Assembly (NCBI GenBank): GCA_016271365.2
Contig: CM028129.1
Span: 1,003,049,501 to 1,003,113,500 of the forward strand
DNA length: 64,000 bases
Direction: 5' to 3'
Origin: Neoceratodus forsteri
Lineage: Eukaryota > Chordata > Ceratodontiformes > Ceratodontidae
This document shows positions 11,231 to 21,239 of this stretch, in pieces (within the stretch, counting starts at the first letter, position 1; the number at the start of each line of letters is the position of its first letter). The translations under genes and the position numbers were made by a program. The notes beneath the pieces were generated by a model. The model saw nothing but the letters and a program-made list of their open reading frames with translations, ran no database searches and was not told the DNA's origin.

Positions 11231-12692
11231 TCATGCACCCCTTGACCACTGACTCATTTTCTGAAGCTCTCCTTGAAACTGGTTCACCACTTTCTCTAAG
11301 TCCTTCTGAGACAGGCATTCCCTCTTCATATAGCCATCCTTGCCACAATTGTGACAAATGACATGCTCTAGGGGCATCCTTGGGGAAAACATAGCAGAGG
11401 ATGCTGGAACATCGACAGGAGATTGTGGTCTGACTACTGTGGGTAGTGTACCATGTCTCAAAAGTCCCTTTAGGGTGGCAGTAAATTCCTTGAGCTCAGC
11501 CACCAAGAAACCACTCCCAGTAGAGGATGCCTGAGGGTGCACTGTCACCCCCCTAACAGTCATGTTCTGACAGGGACCAGGGTCTCTGTCAGCAGGGGAT
11601 CCCTCAGCGAATGCACCCGGTTGTGCTTTTCAGTCTCCCTCTTCACCTTCTACCTCCAGGAGTTCTTTTGTCAAGTCACAGTAGTCAGGTGGGCTACCTC
11701 TCCTATCCTGGAGCCTTAACTGGATGATCTGCAGTTTAGAATGCTTGGCATGTTGCAGTATGTGCCTCAGTCTCACACAGTTCAAATCACTAGCAGCTAC
11801 CTCATCTTTCCAGTAAGCTTTCTGCACAGCTCTTTCTAGATGAGTAACATATGCAAACAAACTTCCCCCTTCCATTGCTTGGTACCTTGGAATTTCCCCA
11901 TCAAAGTCTCCCCTGACTCAGTGCTCCCAAAATTGCCTTCAAGTACAGATATTTGCTTCTGAGCAGATGCATCAGAGTTCGTGGACCTCAAAAATGTAAT
12001 GGCTTCAAGAGTGGGGCCCCTCAAAGTTTCTATGATTCTTTTCTGCTGCTCAGCCTCCGCACACTGCCACTCTTGTACCAAGGGGGCAACATAGTCGATC
12101 CAGGTCTCCCAGTCATCCTCCCCTGGAGGGTGGGGAGGGTGCCCGAGAAGATTCTCAGACTTTGGTAGAAGTCATGACTAATGGCGGGTACAGATATAGG
12201 GGACAGCATTGGCACAGGCACAGAAGGTGGGGAAGTAACAGGTGCTGGAGTGGGAGGGGGTGTTGGGAAAATAACCCCTCCAGGTGGCAGAAACAGTTTC
12301 TTAAAGTCCTCTATGGTCTTCCCTTCCTCCAGCAACAACATAGCAAATTTCTCCTCAGAAGTCTCAGATAATGGTGGGAGCTCATCCTCCCCAGGGCTTG
12401 CACTGTCTTTTGTTATCACTGTTCAGGCAGCTGGGACCCCTTCTGAGGCAATAGTCTAGGGCACTTTAGAGCTGTCCATGAGGTCACTACACTGTACCAA
12501 GGCTATGAAAGTTTGGACGATCAAATCAGCCTGTCGACTCACCACCACAGGGTTTTTTAAACATTCAACTTTGGCGAGTGCTCCCTCTACAGTATCTTTA
12601 CTGGTACCCAGGGAGATATCCAGTGTAAGCAGAGCATTTTGGGAGTTGATCTCCTGCCCAGTACACCACCCCACCAACTGGTGTACAGCCAT
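11231..12692 (-). pseudogene. Ty3/gypsy Gag, PNMA-like, broken
   Basis: The structural protein of the Ty3 element, in five overlapping open pieces. The N-terminus (12692-12456) has LVGWCTGQEINSQNALL and a GTSKDTVEGAL stretch, resembling the RRM-like N-terminal domain of the PNMA family. The capsid part (12081-11836) has RIIETLRGPTLEAITFLR and VLEGNFGSTESGETL. It continues at 11875-11630 with LFAYVTHLERAVQKA and LRLQDRRGSPPDY. Near the C-terminus (11563-11231) is a CCHC knuckle, CHNCGKDGYMKREC, in which the zinc-binding His is Tyr (codon 11330-11332). PNMA genes are known to derive from Ty3/gypsy gag. This assignment is from pattern recognition only. Confidence 0.75.
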
Positions 12693-12759
12693 TTCTACTG
12701 GGGTAGCTATTAATCTGTAACAATAATTTGTAATTTTTGTCCACTAGAAGGCACAAAAT

Positions 12760-12777
12760 CCCAGCGGTGAGCCTCCA
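12760..12777 (-). other. Primer-binding site, possibly tRNA-Gln
   Basis: Three bases inside the 5' LTR end (12781) the - strand reads TGGAGGCTCACCG and then CTGGGATTT. TGG is the complement of a tRNA CCA end. TGGAGG and the following ACCG and GATTT resemble the 3' part of tRNA-Gln with a few mismatches and a gap. The position is right; the tRNA identity is tentative. Confidence 0.5.
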
Positions 12778-12780
12778 AGA

Positions 12781-13368
12781 TGTAACCCCCAGGTGGCACT
12801 ATCCCAAGGTCTACTACTCCTGCCTGCTTGGCTAGTAACAAGTTAAGGGGCCTGAGTTCTGAAATGAGTGCCTCCACCCAGAGGTCAGGGTTGGTAGTAG
12901 TCAAACTAACCTGGGCACAGCCCTCTGGGACACTGTAACCTCCCCTCTTTCCTTACTAGTGGCCGGAAGAATTCACAATAATCACTTTCACAATACCCCG
13001 ATACACCACACAAGTACCCACATTGTTTGCACTTACCACCAGGGTTTTCCCTCTGGCTTGACACTGGGATCCCCCTGTAAAACAAGGTTATACACAGCAA
13101 ATAACAGCAGTACAGTACTCTTGCACAAAATGGAACCACAGTCAGGGTAAATGCAAAAAAGAGTTAGAGCTGATTTATTTAAGGGACTTAAACAAGGAAG
13201 AGATGTAATCAGGTTAATTTGCTTAAAGGCTGTATCAATCAAACAGTTATGCATGCACTTCAGGGTCCATAAACAGTCACACACTCTGGGTACCCAGATG
13301 GAGAATGGTGAGCTAGCCAGGAACGTTGCAGCTGGTTGGGTCCCCGTGATGGAAGAAAACAACATGCA
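12781..13368 (-). repeat. Partial 5' LTR of the Ty3/gypsy element
   Basis: Aligned without large gaps to 4332-4912, starting TGTAACCCCCAGG and ending AACATGCA. The 4332 copy continues past this end for about 1.3 kb but this copy does not, so the upstream two thirds of the 5' LTR is missing. Next to it at 13369 is unrelated sequence leading into an L1 ORF1. Confidence 0.85.
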
Positions 13369-13399
13369 TGAGACTTCTGGTGATGCAGTGCACCTAATG

Positions 13400-14263
13400 G
13401 CAACTTAAATCTACCGCTCCAGAGCCACAGGTTGCAAAATCAAGAATAAAAACCATCAAGCGGTCATTTTGCTAAAGCTCACTTTCCCCAAGTCGGTTAA
13501 GAAGTGGCAGAATAGGGAAAACCAGATAAAAATATCTTTCCACACCGAAGAAACACTTTGCAGCTTCGTGAGAAGAGTGGCCTGTAAGTCCTACATTCTC
13601 CAGGTCCTCTGTTGCAACAGTCTTGGGGGATGACGAATCCGACTCCGAATCCACCGCCACCTTCACCAAGGCAGATGGGTAGTGGATGCTGAGCATCCTT
13701 CATAGGATTGATTCAAAGATCTCAAGCCTGCAGTCAGATTTTAAAAAGTTAGAAGCTCACACATCAGTAGAGGTAACACATGTAAACACCATACAGAACG
13801 AGCATATGGCATTTGGGCACTCCCTTGCTTATCTTCATTGCAGAGAGCACGAGCTCACAAACAGGGTTGAAGATGCTGAAGCAGGGACCAGGAGGAAAAA
13901 TATCTGAATTTTTGGAGTTCCCAAAGGGTGTGAGCAGGCTGATGTGAGTGGTTTTCTGGAAACCTGGATGCAAAAGGAGTTGTCTCTCCCGGAGGATTTT
14001 GAATTTGGTATTGAAAGAGCTCACAGAGCGGTAGCGCCCAAGCATAAAATCAGAGCACCCCCAAGATCCATTATAGTGATTTCTTAAGTTCCCACCAAAG
14101 AGAAATACTTTGCATGGCTTGGGATAAAAAAGATCTGAATTTAGATGGGCAGAAGATCTTTCTGGATCAGAACTTTCCCCTGAATATGATGACAAAACGG
14201 AAAAATGTACTGCAAGTGGTCAAATTGCTTCGGGAAAAGGGGTACAGAGCTTATCTTCACTAT
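13400..14263 (+). pseudogene. L1/Tx1-type LINE ORF1, first part
   Basis: A + strand frame from about 13686 shows an L1 ORF1 architecture: a coiled-coil stretch (ISSLQSDFKKLEAHTS, HCREHELTNRVEDAEAGTRR), then the RNA-recognition-like domain (IFGVPKGCEQADVSGFLE after a stop at about 13905; FGIERAHRAVAPKH). The C-terminal domain begins with VVKLLREKGYRAYLHY in another frame. The protein stops abruptly at 14263, where an ERV begins, and resumes beyond it at 24504. Stops and a frameshift near 14110 show decay. Positions 13400-13685 are presumably 5' UTR and ORF1 start, with no certain start codon. Confidence 0.75.
14260..14263. repeat. Left target-site duplication of the ERV (CTAT)
   Basis: CTAT directly before the LTR start TGTCAGG at 14264. 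It is repeated as CTAT at 24504-24507 directly after the LTR end. A 4-bp duplication is normal for gamma- and epsilon-type retroviral integrases. Confidence 0.85.
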
Positions 14264-14955
14264 TGTCAGGAGGTCTAAACCTCACTTTCAGGTTCTTGGC
14301 AATATTGGGAATGCAAGTAATCACTGACATGTTGCATAAGAGTAATAAACGTGTTTATTACTACCAAAAAGGATAAAATCACAGTTGTCCTAAGCAGTTC
14401 TTCCCTATACGAACTGGGAGCCAGTGCTAAGCATTTCCTATACCTCGAGGTTTCTTTGTGTCTCTTGGGATCTCCAAGGTACAAGACTAGTGTATCACAT
14501 TATATACCTATGATAATTACTATGGTAACTGTAAGAAACATTTCTAGTTACAGAGATGAGCCCTATTGGCTAAATTAGAGGAGGCTCCACGGTCCAAGAT
14601 AACATTATACAATTTTGTAGTAGTCATCAGTTTGTGAAACAAAAGAGTTCTTTTACAGAGTCTTACATAACTCAGTGTAGTAGTACAAATCACTGAAAGG
14701 TGGCAAAGCCGACTTACATATCATAATTATTCCAAGGACACAGGTGTCTTGGCATCTTACTACACAGAGAATATATAGAATATATGTATAGGCAAACAAA
14801 GTGTATTACAACAATATGCGTACATATCCTGACATCTACTCTTTTATGGTAGATGCCCTTTAGCCCTATATGTTAGTATAACATATGTTTAAGCACTAGC
14901 TGTCTATGGTGTCCCTCTGAGGGTACCAGTTAGGGTGCAGGGACCTCGTGTAACA
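14264..14955 (-). repeat. 3' LTR of the ERV
   Basis: Direct repeat of 23795-24503 with scattered substitutions and small indels. In element orientation it begins TGTTACACGAGG and ends CTCCTGACA, so it has TG...CA ends. An AATAAA polyadenylation signal is present on the - strand at 14354-14359. Confidence 0.92.
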
Positions 14956-14968
14956 TTCCCCCCCTTGT
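14956..14968 (-). other. Polypurine tract of the ERV
   Basis: On the - strand the bases CAAGGGGGGGAA lie directly before the LTR start TGTTACAC. This is the expected plus-strand primer site. Confidence 0.8.
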
Positions 14969-15066
14969 TGCCTCCAAGGGCAACACAGGCATCTCTAGGG
15001 AAAGGCCAGGGAGCAATGGTCATTTACAAACCCGACGCATGAGCTTTGTAAAGGAACTCGAGCTGC

Positions 15067-17400
15067 TCACGGTGTTGGCACAGTGTGCACCGTAGGCAGC
15101 ATAGCATAATAAACAAAACAAAGATAAAGAAATGCTTGTATAATAACAAAACCTTTAAAAGTAATTTCTAACCATGTGTTAGTCAATGCATCATTCATGT
15201 CACCATCATTAATTAATGAAAGGATAGCTTCATTGGCCTTGGTCATCTTATTGCTGATGTGGATAAAGTGTGTGTCTTTCCTGTCTAAAAGTGATTTTAA
15301 TGTAAGTGAAAGTGGATCTATGTGTACATTAAAATAGGGTAAGTATTTAGAAAGTGTGAGCAGATAATCGGGGTTACTGTCAATGATGTCTGCATCCATA
15401 AGTGGGACAGGGGTTATAACAGTATGTCCAATGGCAGTCTTCTGGTGGAGGACAAAACAACAATTGGGGTTATCAATAACACATGTCACAGATCCATAAG
15501 TATAGCTTTTAAAGTTAGTTACCACACAGTACTCCCCATCAGAATTGTACTGAGAGCGAACAGTAGGGAGTCTCCACTTTTGCAACCGGACAGGGCAGGT
15601 GTAGGTCGTCTTCGAAATCCATGTTGACAGGTGATGAACCGCCTCACAATATGATTGGTAGAGCTTAACCGGAGCCAGAGTAGAATCTGAGAAATCCGTG
15701 CCATTCTCGGTGATGTCATCATCTATGATAAAAGTCTAATCAATACTATATGGAGAATAACCACAAACAGGTTGAGTAACATCAAATACATCACATCGGC
15801 ACAAGTAAATGTATTGCTTCTTCTCACAGCAGTCCTTGTGCGGAACCACCCAGGCATCCAGGAAAGGATGGAAAACCAGTAGAGGCAGTAGATTCAGGTG
15901 TTCTCTGTTGATGTCTTCGTCCAAGTGCCCAATGGAGTGTACCAGTGCAAGCCTGTCAAACAAGGCTGTAGTGGGATCAAAACGTGGTAAAGAGACAGTA
16001 AAAGAAACAAACATAGTGTCTCTTATGTAACATTTCTTAGTAGTGAAACAAGGACCGGTGTTAGGGTGTCTGGTCACAAACCCCAGGTTCCTAGCTGTAG
16101 AAAGAGGAATGGTTAAAGACTGCTGCGTGCACATAGCAATACAGCCAGGGGGTTTACATCGTGGACAATACCATTTGGAAATGCGTCTATCATGTATAAT
16201 ATCAGGGATTCTTCCAGATTCTAGATCACGGAAGAGATTGTTGATGGTAGTGATAATGTATGAGCCATAGGCAGAGCAGAGGATCTCTCTCTAGCAATGT
16301 ATTGTTTATCTGCTTCTCTGTTGTTCTGTGCAATAAGTGCGTTAATTTTGTCTTTAGAGTCTGTAAATGCCTTAGCAATGTCGTGCATGTTGTATACCGT
16401 GTATCTTTCTTCCTGATTAAGGCCATCCACACCATGCAATAATGGGGGTAGTATACCGTTAACAACCAGTCGAAAATTTGGCAGAATGAGCTTTGATAGA
16501 AGTAATGTCTGCTTTATTCCAAATAGACATAGCCGTTACCAAAAGGCCAGTGACAGTACCTGTTGCACCTGTGACATCAGAACTGTCAACTTCATGTGTA
16601 TTACGTTTATAACTTTGATCATCAGGATTGGGTTTTCTCCTGAAGTTGCCTCTATGTTCAGTAGAATGGACCCCGGCAATAGGATCTTGAGTACGAATCT
16701 GAAATGCAGCTAAACTATCAAGCAATAATGAACTATAAAATGCTGATGTATTAGTATTGTGGCACATACCAAATTCTTTCATATTCCAGTAAGTAAGATT
16801 AAACAAAACAGGTATATGCATAAATTGTAAGTTATTGATCAATGAACCAGGGAGGGCAGTGGCTGTTAGACCACTACGGGGACCAGGGGTGTGCTTTGGA
16901 CATTCCAAAAGCTGTTTATCAGTGGGTGGTAATACAGAGAGATACATGGCAGCAGAAGCCATGTGGTTTACAGCACAAAATTTCCTAGCAGAATCCTTAG
17001 ACAAAGAATTACAGTACGAAGGATCAATTAAGGCAGTAATGTTGTACAAATCAGAATGTCTAAGAGCAGTTTGTAACAAGGACAGAGAACCATTTGGGGA
17101 TAATTTAGCATTAGGCCAACCCTGGAAAATTCCTTTGGAGAGTTTGGCCACAGGGAGAATTTGTCCTTGCGTTGTGGTTTGCCACTCAATTTGTAGGGTC
17201 GATTTATCAGGAGCAACAACCGAGGCAGTGAGGTAAGCATTTGAACCTTCCTGGGCAGTAATTAGACTATCAGGTATATTGATGGATACTCCCTCTGAAG
17301 GAGATGCTGGATGATCAAGGTGTGGTAGGAGGTTCGGTACCGTGCCTTAGATGCAGGGGATAACTCCTAAGATGAGGAGATAATGGAACAAGATAGCCAT
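15067..17400 (-). pseudogene. ERV envelope glycoprotein (env), broken
   Basis: The ATG at 17398-17400 starts a hydrophobic leader (MAILFHYLLILGVIPC), with an in-frame stop at 17347-17349 directly after it. The frame is then open to 16459. The first 100 residues after the leader look like an Ig fold (Trp at 17182-17184, NGSLSLL at about 17090). A basic cleavage-type stretch (RRKPN, then YKR) lies near 16620-16600, followed by a glycine-rich fusion-peptide-like segment (GATGTVTGLLVTAM). The transmembrane part continues in other frames (16439-16221, 16134-15736, 15585-15067), is Cys-rich (KDCCEKK, CRCDVF) and ends with a hydrophobic anchor (GFVIIQAFLYLCFVYYAML) and a short tail. At about 510 codons it is much longer than a gammaretroviral TM. 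I see no CX6CC motif. Confidence 0.8.
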
Positions 17401-17433
17401 CTTGTCAGTGTATCTGAAAAGCAAAATCAAACA

Positions 17434-18696
17434 TTAGTAAGTTAGTACTATTCCGCCCAATGGAGTGAGGAAAAGTAAATAAGCTCCTTTATACAGTTTC
17501 AGTTGGTTTGCATGTAACCATTTGTCAGTCAGTTTATTGTTATGCAGGAGTCTAACTTGATAGACTGCTGGACTGAGCTTATTGACAATGGGGTATGGGT
17601 CTTCCCATTTATTGGAGAAGGAATGGGTGAGATGTGAAAATTGGAGTACCATTACCTGATTTCCAACCTGCCAATCCACTTCTTGTGCATGTTTGCCAAA
17701 CTGTATTTTGGATTGTTGCTGGGCCTTGCCCATGCAGTTGGCAGCATACTAATGTGTGTGTATGAGGTATTTTCTGAGTTTTTCCACATATTGATCTACA
17801 GACACATGGTCTTCAGTGGAGGTGTGCAGGTCAAACAACAGGTGTTCGGGTAATCTCATCTGTCTTCCAGTCATCACTTCCAAGGGTGTGAGCTGGGTGG
17901 TGGCTAAGGGTGTGCCCCTAATTGCCATAAGGAGTAACGTCCATAGGGAATCCCAGGTTCTGGGATTGTCCTCAATGAATTTGGAAAGCATTTGCTTAAT
18001 CCGTCTATTGGCTCTCTCTACTTGACCTGAAGATTGGGGGTGATAGGGTATGTGGAACTTTTGTTGAACTCCAAGGAGTTCAAGGGATTCTTTCATTAAC
18101 TCACCTGTAAAACTGGTTCCTTTGTCAGAGTCTACCTAAAGAGGTAGGCCCCACCTGGAGAAAATCTGTTCTACCAGGATTTTGGCAGTAGTTTTAGCAG
18201 TGCATGTCTTAGTAGGGAAAGCTTCAACCCACTTAGAGAAGAGGTCAGTTACCACAAGAGCATATGTATTATTTCTGCTGGTATTGATCAGGGGGCCAAT
18301 AAAATCAATCTGTATGGCATGCCAAGGGCCAGAGTGTCATTGTGGTAAGAGCTTGGCATTTTGTTTGGTAGGTATGGGGTTGTTTTGTGCACAAACAAGG
18401 CAATTGTCTATGTACTGTTTAACAACTTTGGTGACAACAGGCCACCAGACGGTGGTCTTAAGCCTTTGGAGGGTGTTTTCCACTCCCTGGTGTCCTCCAG
18501 TGGGTGTGTCATGCACTTGGTGCAATAAATCAGACCTGAGGTGTCTGGGGACCACCCACAACTTGGTGGTGGAATCTTCTAGTTGATACCAGATGAGCTT
18601 GTCATCTGGTAACAAGTGTAACTTACCTTCATGCCTCCGGTAGGGGTTATGTGTGGGAAGTTTCTCTTCGGTGCTCTTGTCAAGGAATCTGAACAC
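17434..18696 (-). pseudogene. ERV integrase, broken
   Basis: The N-terminal HHCC domain (18696-18337) shows HDTPTGGHQG and CLVCAQ. The core follows with [21 protein letters not shown] (about 18310-18250) and DSDKGTSF (about 18125) after an in-frame stop at about 18135. HIPYHPQSSGQVERANRRIK (about 18055) contains the catalytic Glu. AIRGTPLATTQLTPLEVMTG marks the end of the core. The C-terminal domain (17733-17434) has DWQVGNQVMVLQF and KWEDPYPIV. D, D and E are all present. The integrase stops 34 bases before the env ATG, so env is presumably expressed from a spliced RNA. Confidence 0.85.
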
Positions 18697-18812
18697 TTCT
18701 TTGAGTTCAGTATCAACAGGTTGGGCTGCTTAGAGGTCCAAGGGGGAAAAGGGTTCAGGTTTTTTCCTGAGCGCAGCAATGTGTACGGCCGCATTGGCCT
18801 CTGGATGGTCCA

Positions 18813-19463
18813 TCATCCAGGTGTCCCCTCTCGGGCCCCTTCCTTGGCAAGGGTATCTGCTGTGTCATTGAAGGCATGATAGGGGTCATGGAGAGAGTGA
18901 GCCTTAACTTTGTGTACATAGAGTTTGTGTGCAAATTTTTGTGCCAGTGAATGTATGTATATTACCAATTCCTTGTACTTCACTGGGCTGCCGTCAGAGG
19001 AGAGAAAGGAGTTCTTCTGCCAGAAAGGAAGAAATTCTGTAAGAAAACAACAAACCCTGTTAGAGTCTGTAAAAATTATAGTATCCTCAGTCCCATGCTG
19101 GATGAACTCGAGGGCACAGTCCACTGCTGCCATCTCTGCATACTGTGATGATGCTACACTGCAATGCTTAGATATTTTAACAGTGTTCCCGTAATGGTAC
19201 ATCACTAGAATGCCCATCCCTGCAATTTGTTCTCCCTGATAGTAGGATGCTGAACCATCAGTAAAGACGTGACACAAAGAGGTGTTATCAAGTATTTGTG
19301 GTGTGGCAGGGAGGAAAGGACCTGGATCTGGACGATCAGGTGACTGCAGTGTACAGTCGTGGGACTCTCCTTGGAAAAGGAGTCCATGAGCTAGCATAGA
19401 TGGAATTTTTGTTGGGTGTACCTGTATGTCTCTGTCCTGGAGAAGAAGTGACCAGTGTATCAA
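18813..19463 (-). pseudogene. ERV RNase H
   Basis: One open frame of 216 codons. The four acidic catalytic positions can be matched to FTDGSASYY, SSQYAEMAAVD, IIFTDSN and NDTADTLAKEGA. VHKVKAHS precedes the last of these, as in retroviral RNase H. It lies between RT (frame break at 19463-19471) and integrase. Between 18812 and 18697 the frame contains a stop at about 18731 (linker). It is the best preserved part of the provirus. Confidence 0.85.
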
Positions 19464-19470
19464 CCTGGTG

Positions 19471-21036
19471 TTAGAGACTGACCCATCCTTTATCTGAGAG
19501 CAGAAAGGTAGTTGGTGTGTGGTTAGTGTTAATGATCAGTGGAGAGTACCCAAAGATATACAGAAAGTGCTTGACAGCCCAGTAGGTGGCCAGAAGGTTC
19601 CTGTCACAAAGGCTGTACTTCTGTTCCACTGGAGTCAAGAGCTGTGATGCATATGCAATAGGTCTCAGGGTGCCATGAACCTTCTGGGCCAGCACTGCTG
19701 ACATGGCAATGTCAGAGGCGGCACATTCCAGATGGAATGGTAGTGCTGGATTGGGGTTAACCAGAGCTGGGGCGGAGGCCAAGGCCTGCTTCAGTGACAT
19801 CACAGCCTGGGTATGTATAGGGCCCCAAGTCCATGGGATGTCCTTTTTCAGTAGTTCATACAGAGAAGCAGCTTTCTGAGCAAAATCACAAATAAAATCT
19901 CTCGAATAATTCACCATACCTAGGAATCTTTGAAGAGTTGCTACGCTGGTGGGCAATGGCAAGTCTTGCAGTCCCTGTATCTTCTTCCAGTTAGGGCTTC
20001 GACTTTGGTCAATTATTTTTAGACCCAGAAAGAGTACTTCTTTCTCACATAGTTGTGCTTTTGCTGGATTGCATTTCAGGCCTGCTTTCTGAATGAGAGT
20101 CAGTAGTTCATCCAAGAGATCCAGGTGTTGTTCCTGTGTGGCAGTTGCCAGCAACAGGTCATCCACATACTGCAAGAGACATTGGGGAGTAGAGAAACCC
20201 TCAAGGGCATCCATCATATGTAGATGGAACAGGGATGGGCTATTATGGAATCCCTGTGGTAAGCAAGTCCACGTGTACTGTCTTCCTTCAGTGGTGAAGG
20301 CAAACTTATATTGACTCTTGGGGGCCAATAGTAATGACTAAAAACCATTGGAGATGTCCAGGGCACTGAACCATTTTGGGTCAGGGGCCAAACGTTGTAG
20401 CACATCAGGTGTTGATGCAACAGTTGGAGAACAACTGGGAGTGACCTGATTCAGTTTAATGTAGTCAATAGTAAGTCTCCAGGTGCCTGTGGGCTTTTTC
20501 ACAGGCCATACTGGGGAGTTAGCAGTAGAAACGCAAGTTCTGATTACTCCTTGCTTGAGAAGTGACTTGATTGTTTCTCTTAGAGAAGGCAAGGCCTCAG
20601 TTGGAAAAGGGTACTGCCTTTGCCTCTCATGTGCTGGGCCTGGCACTTCGATGACAGTGTGCATTCTGCTACAGTCATGTTTGTTAATTGCAAACACTTC
20701 CAAATGTTGCTGCAAAATGGGGAGAAGCTTTGGAAAAAGCTCATGATCTTTGAACAAATCTGTGATGTCATACTCTTTGTTTTTAGCAGAGATCGTTGCC
20801 ACAACGTGCGAATCAGGTTTCAAAATGGTGTGGTATTGACCCTGAATATGTATCAGTAGCATGTTAGCTAAATCTACCACACAGCCATGTGGTGCGAGAA
20901 AATCGGTCGCTATGATACTAGGATGATCATGCATTACCATCAGTTGGAAAGTGTGTGAGGCCTTTAAATGGCCTAGCTCTACTGCCAAGGGTAGAGACCG
21001 GTATGCAGGTAGCCTAGTACCATCTACACCTGACAT
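19471..21036 (-). pseudogene. ERV reverse transcriptase with protease remnant upstream
   Basis: The 21036-20338 piece starts in a protease-like region (SIIATDFLAPHGCVVDL) and runs into RT (VIEVPGPAHERQRQYPFP, SPVWPVKKPTGTWRLTIDY, KWFSALDISNGF). An in-frame TAG follows at about 20337-20339. The second piece (20328-19471) holds YTWTCLPQGFHNSP and the catalytic YVDD at 20158-20169, then FLGMVNYSRDFI and the thumb/connection with TLRPIAYASQLLTPVEQKYS. The first Asp (LDISNGF) and both YVDD aspartates are intact. Just upstream (about 21190) LVLDT may be the protease active site. Confidence 0.88.
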
Positions 21037-21239
21037 GTTGGTCCTCTGTCTGGTGGACCAAGGAGAAGTGTCTGGCTGTTCATCATGTAATAAAGATACA
21101 GCTGCACGCTTATCTAAGTAAGACTAGTAAGGGTGGCCCCGACCTAACACTCGATGCAGGAGCCTTCGTTTGTATCCAAGACCAGCTTGTTTACAATTCG
21201 GACTGGGGCCTGTAATTGTCAATCCGTATTACTGGGAGC

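Larger units (their letters stand above)
4332..13368 (-). mobile_element. Ty3/gypsy LTR retrotransposon, degraded
   Basis: Direct LTR copies in the same orientation (4332-6226 and a partial one at 12781-13368) flank an internal region of about 6.55 kb. Reading along the - strand it contains a primer-binding site, Gag with capsid and zinc knuckle, protease, reverse transcriptase, RNase H and integrase with a long C-terminal tail, then a purine tract directly before the 3' LTR. The order PR-RT-RH-IN is that of Ty3/gypsy (Metaviridae). There is no env. Every gene has stops or frameshifts. The 5' LTR keeps only about 590 of about 1895 bp, so the outer part was lost or the flank was rearranged. 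Confidence 0.9.

Noticed and set aside
16835..17236. + strand frame of 133 codons
   Set aside because: It is antisense to the ERV env gene.
18182..18586. + strand frame of 134 codons
   Set aside because: It is antisense to the ERV integrase and has no independent similarity.
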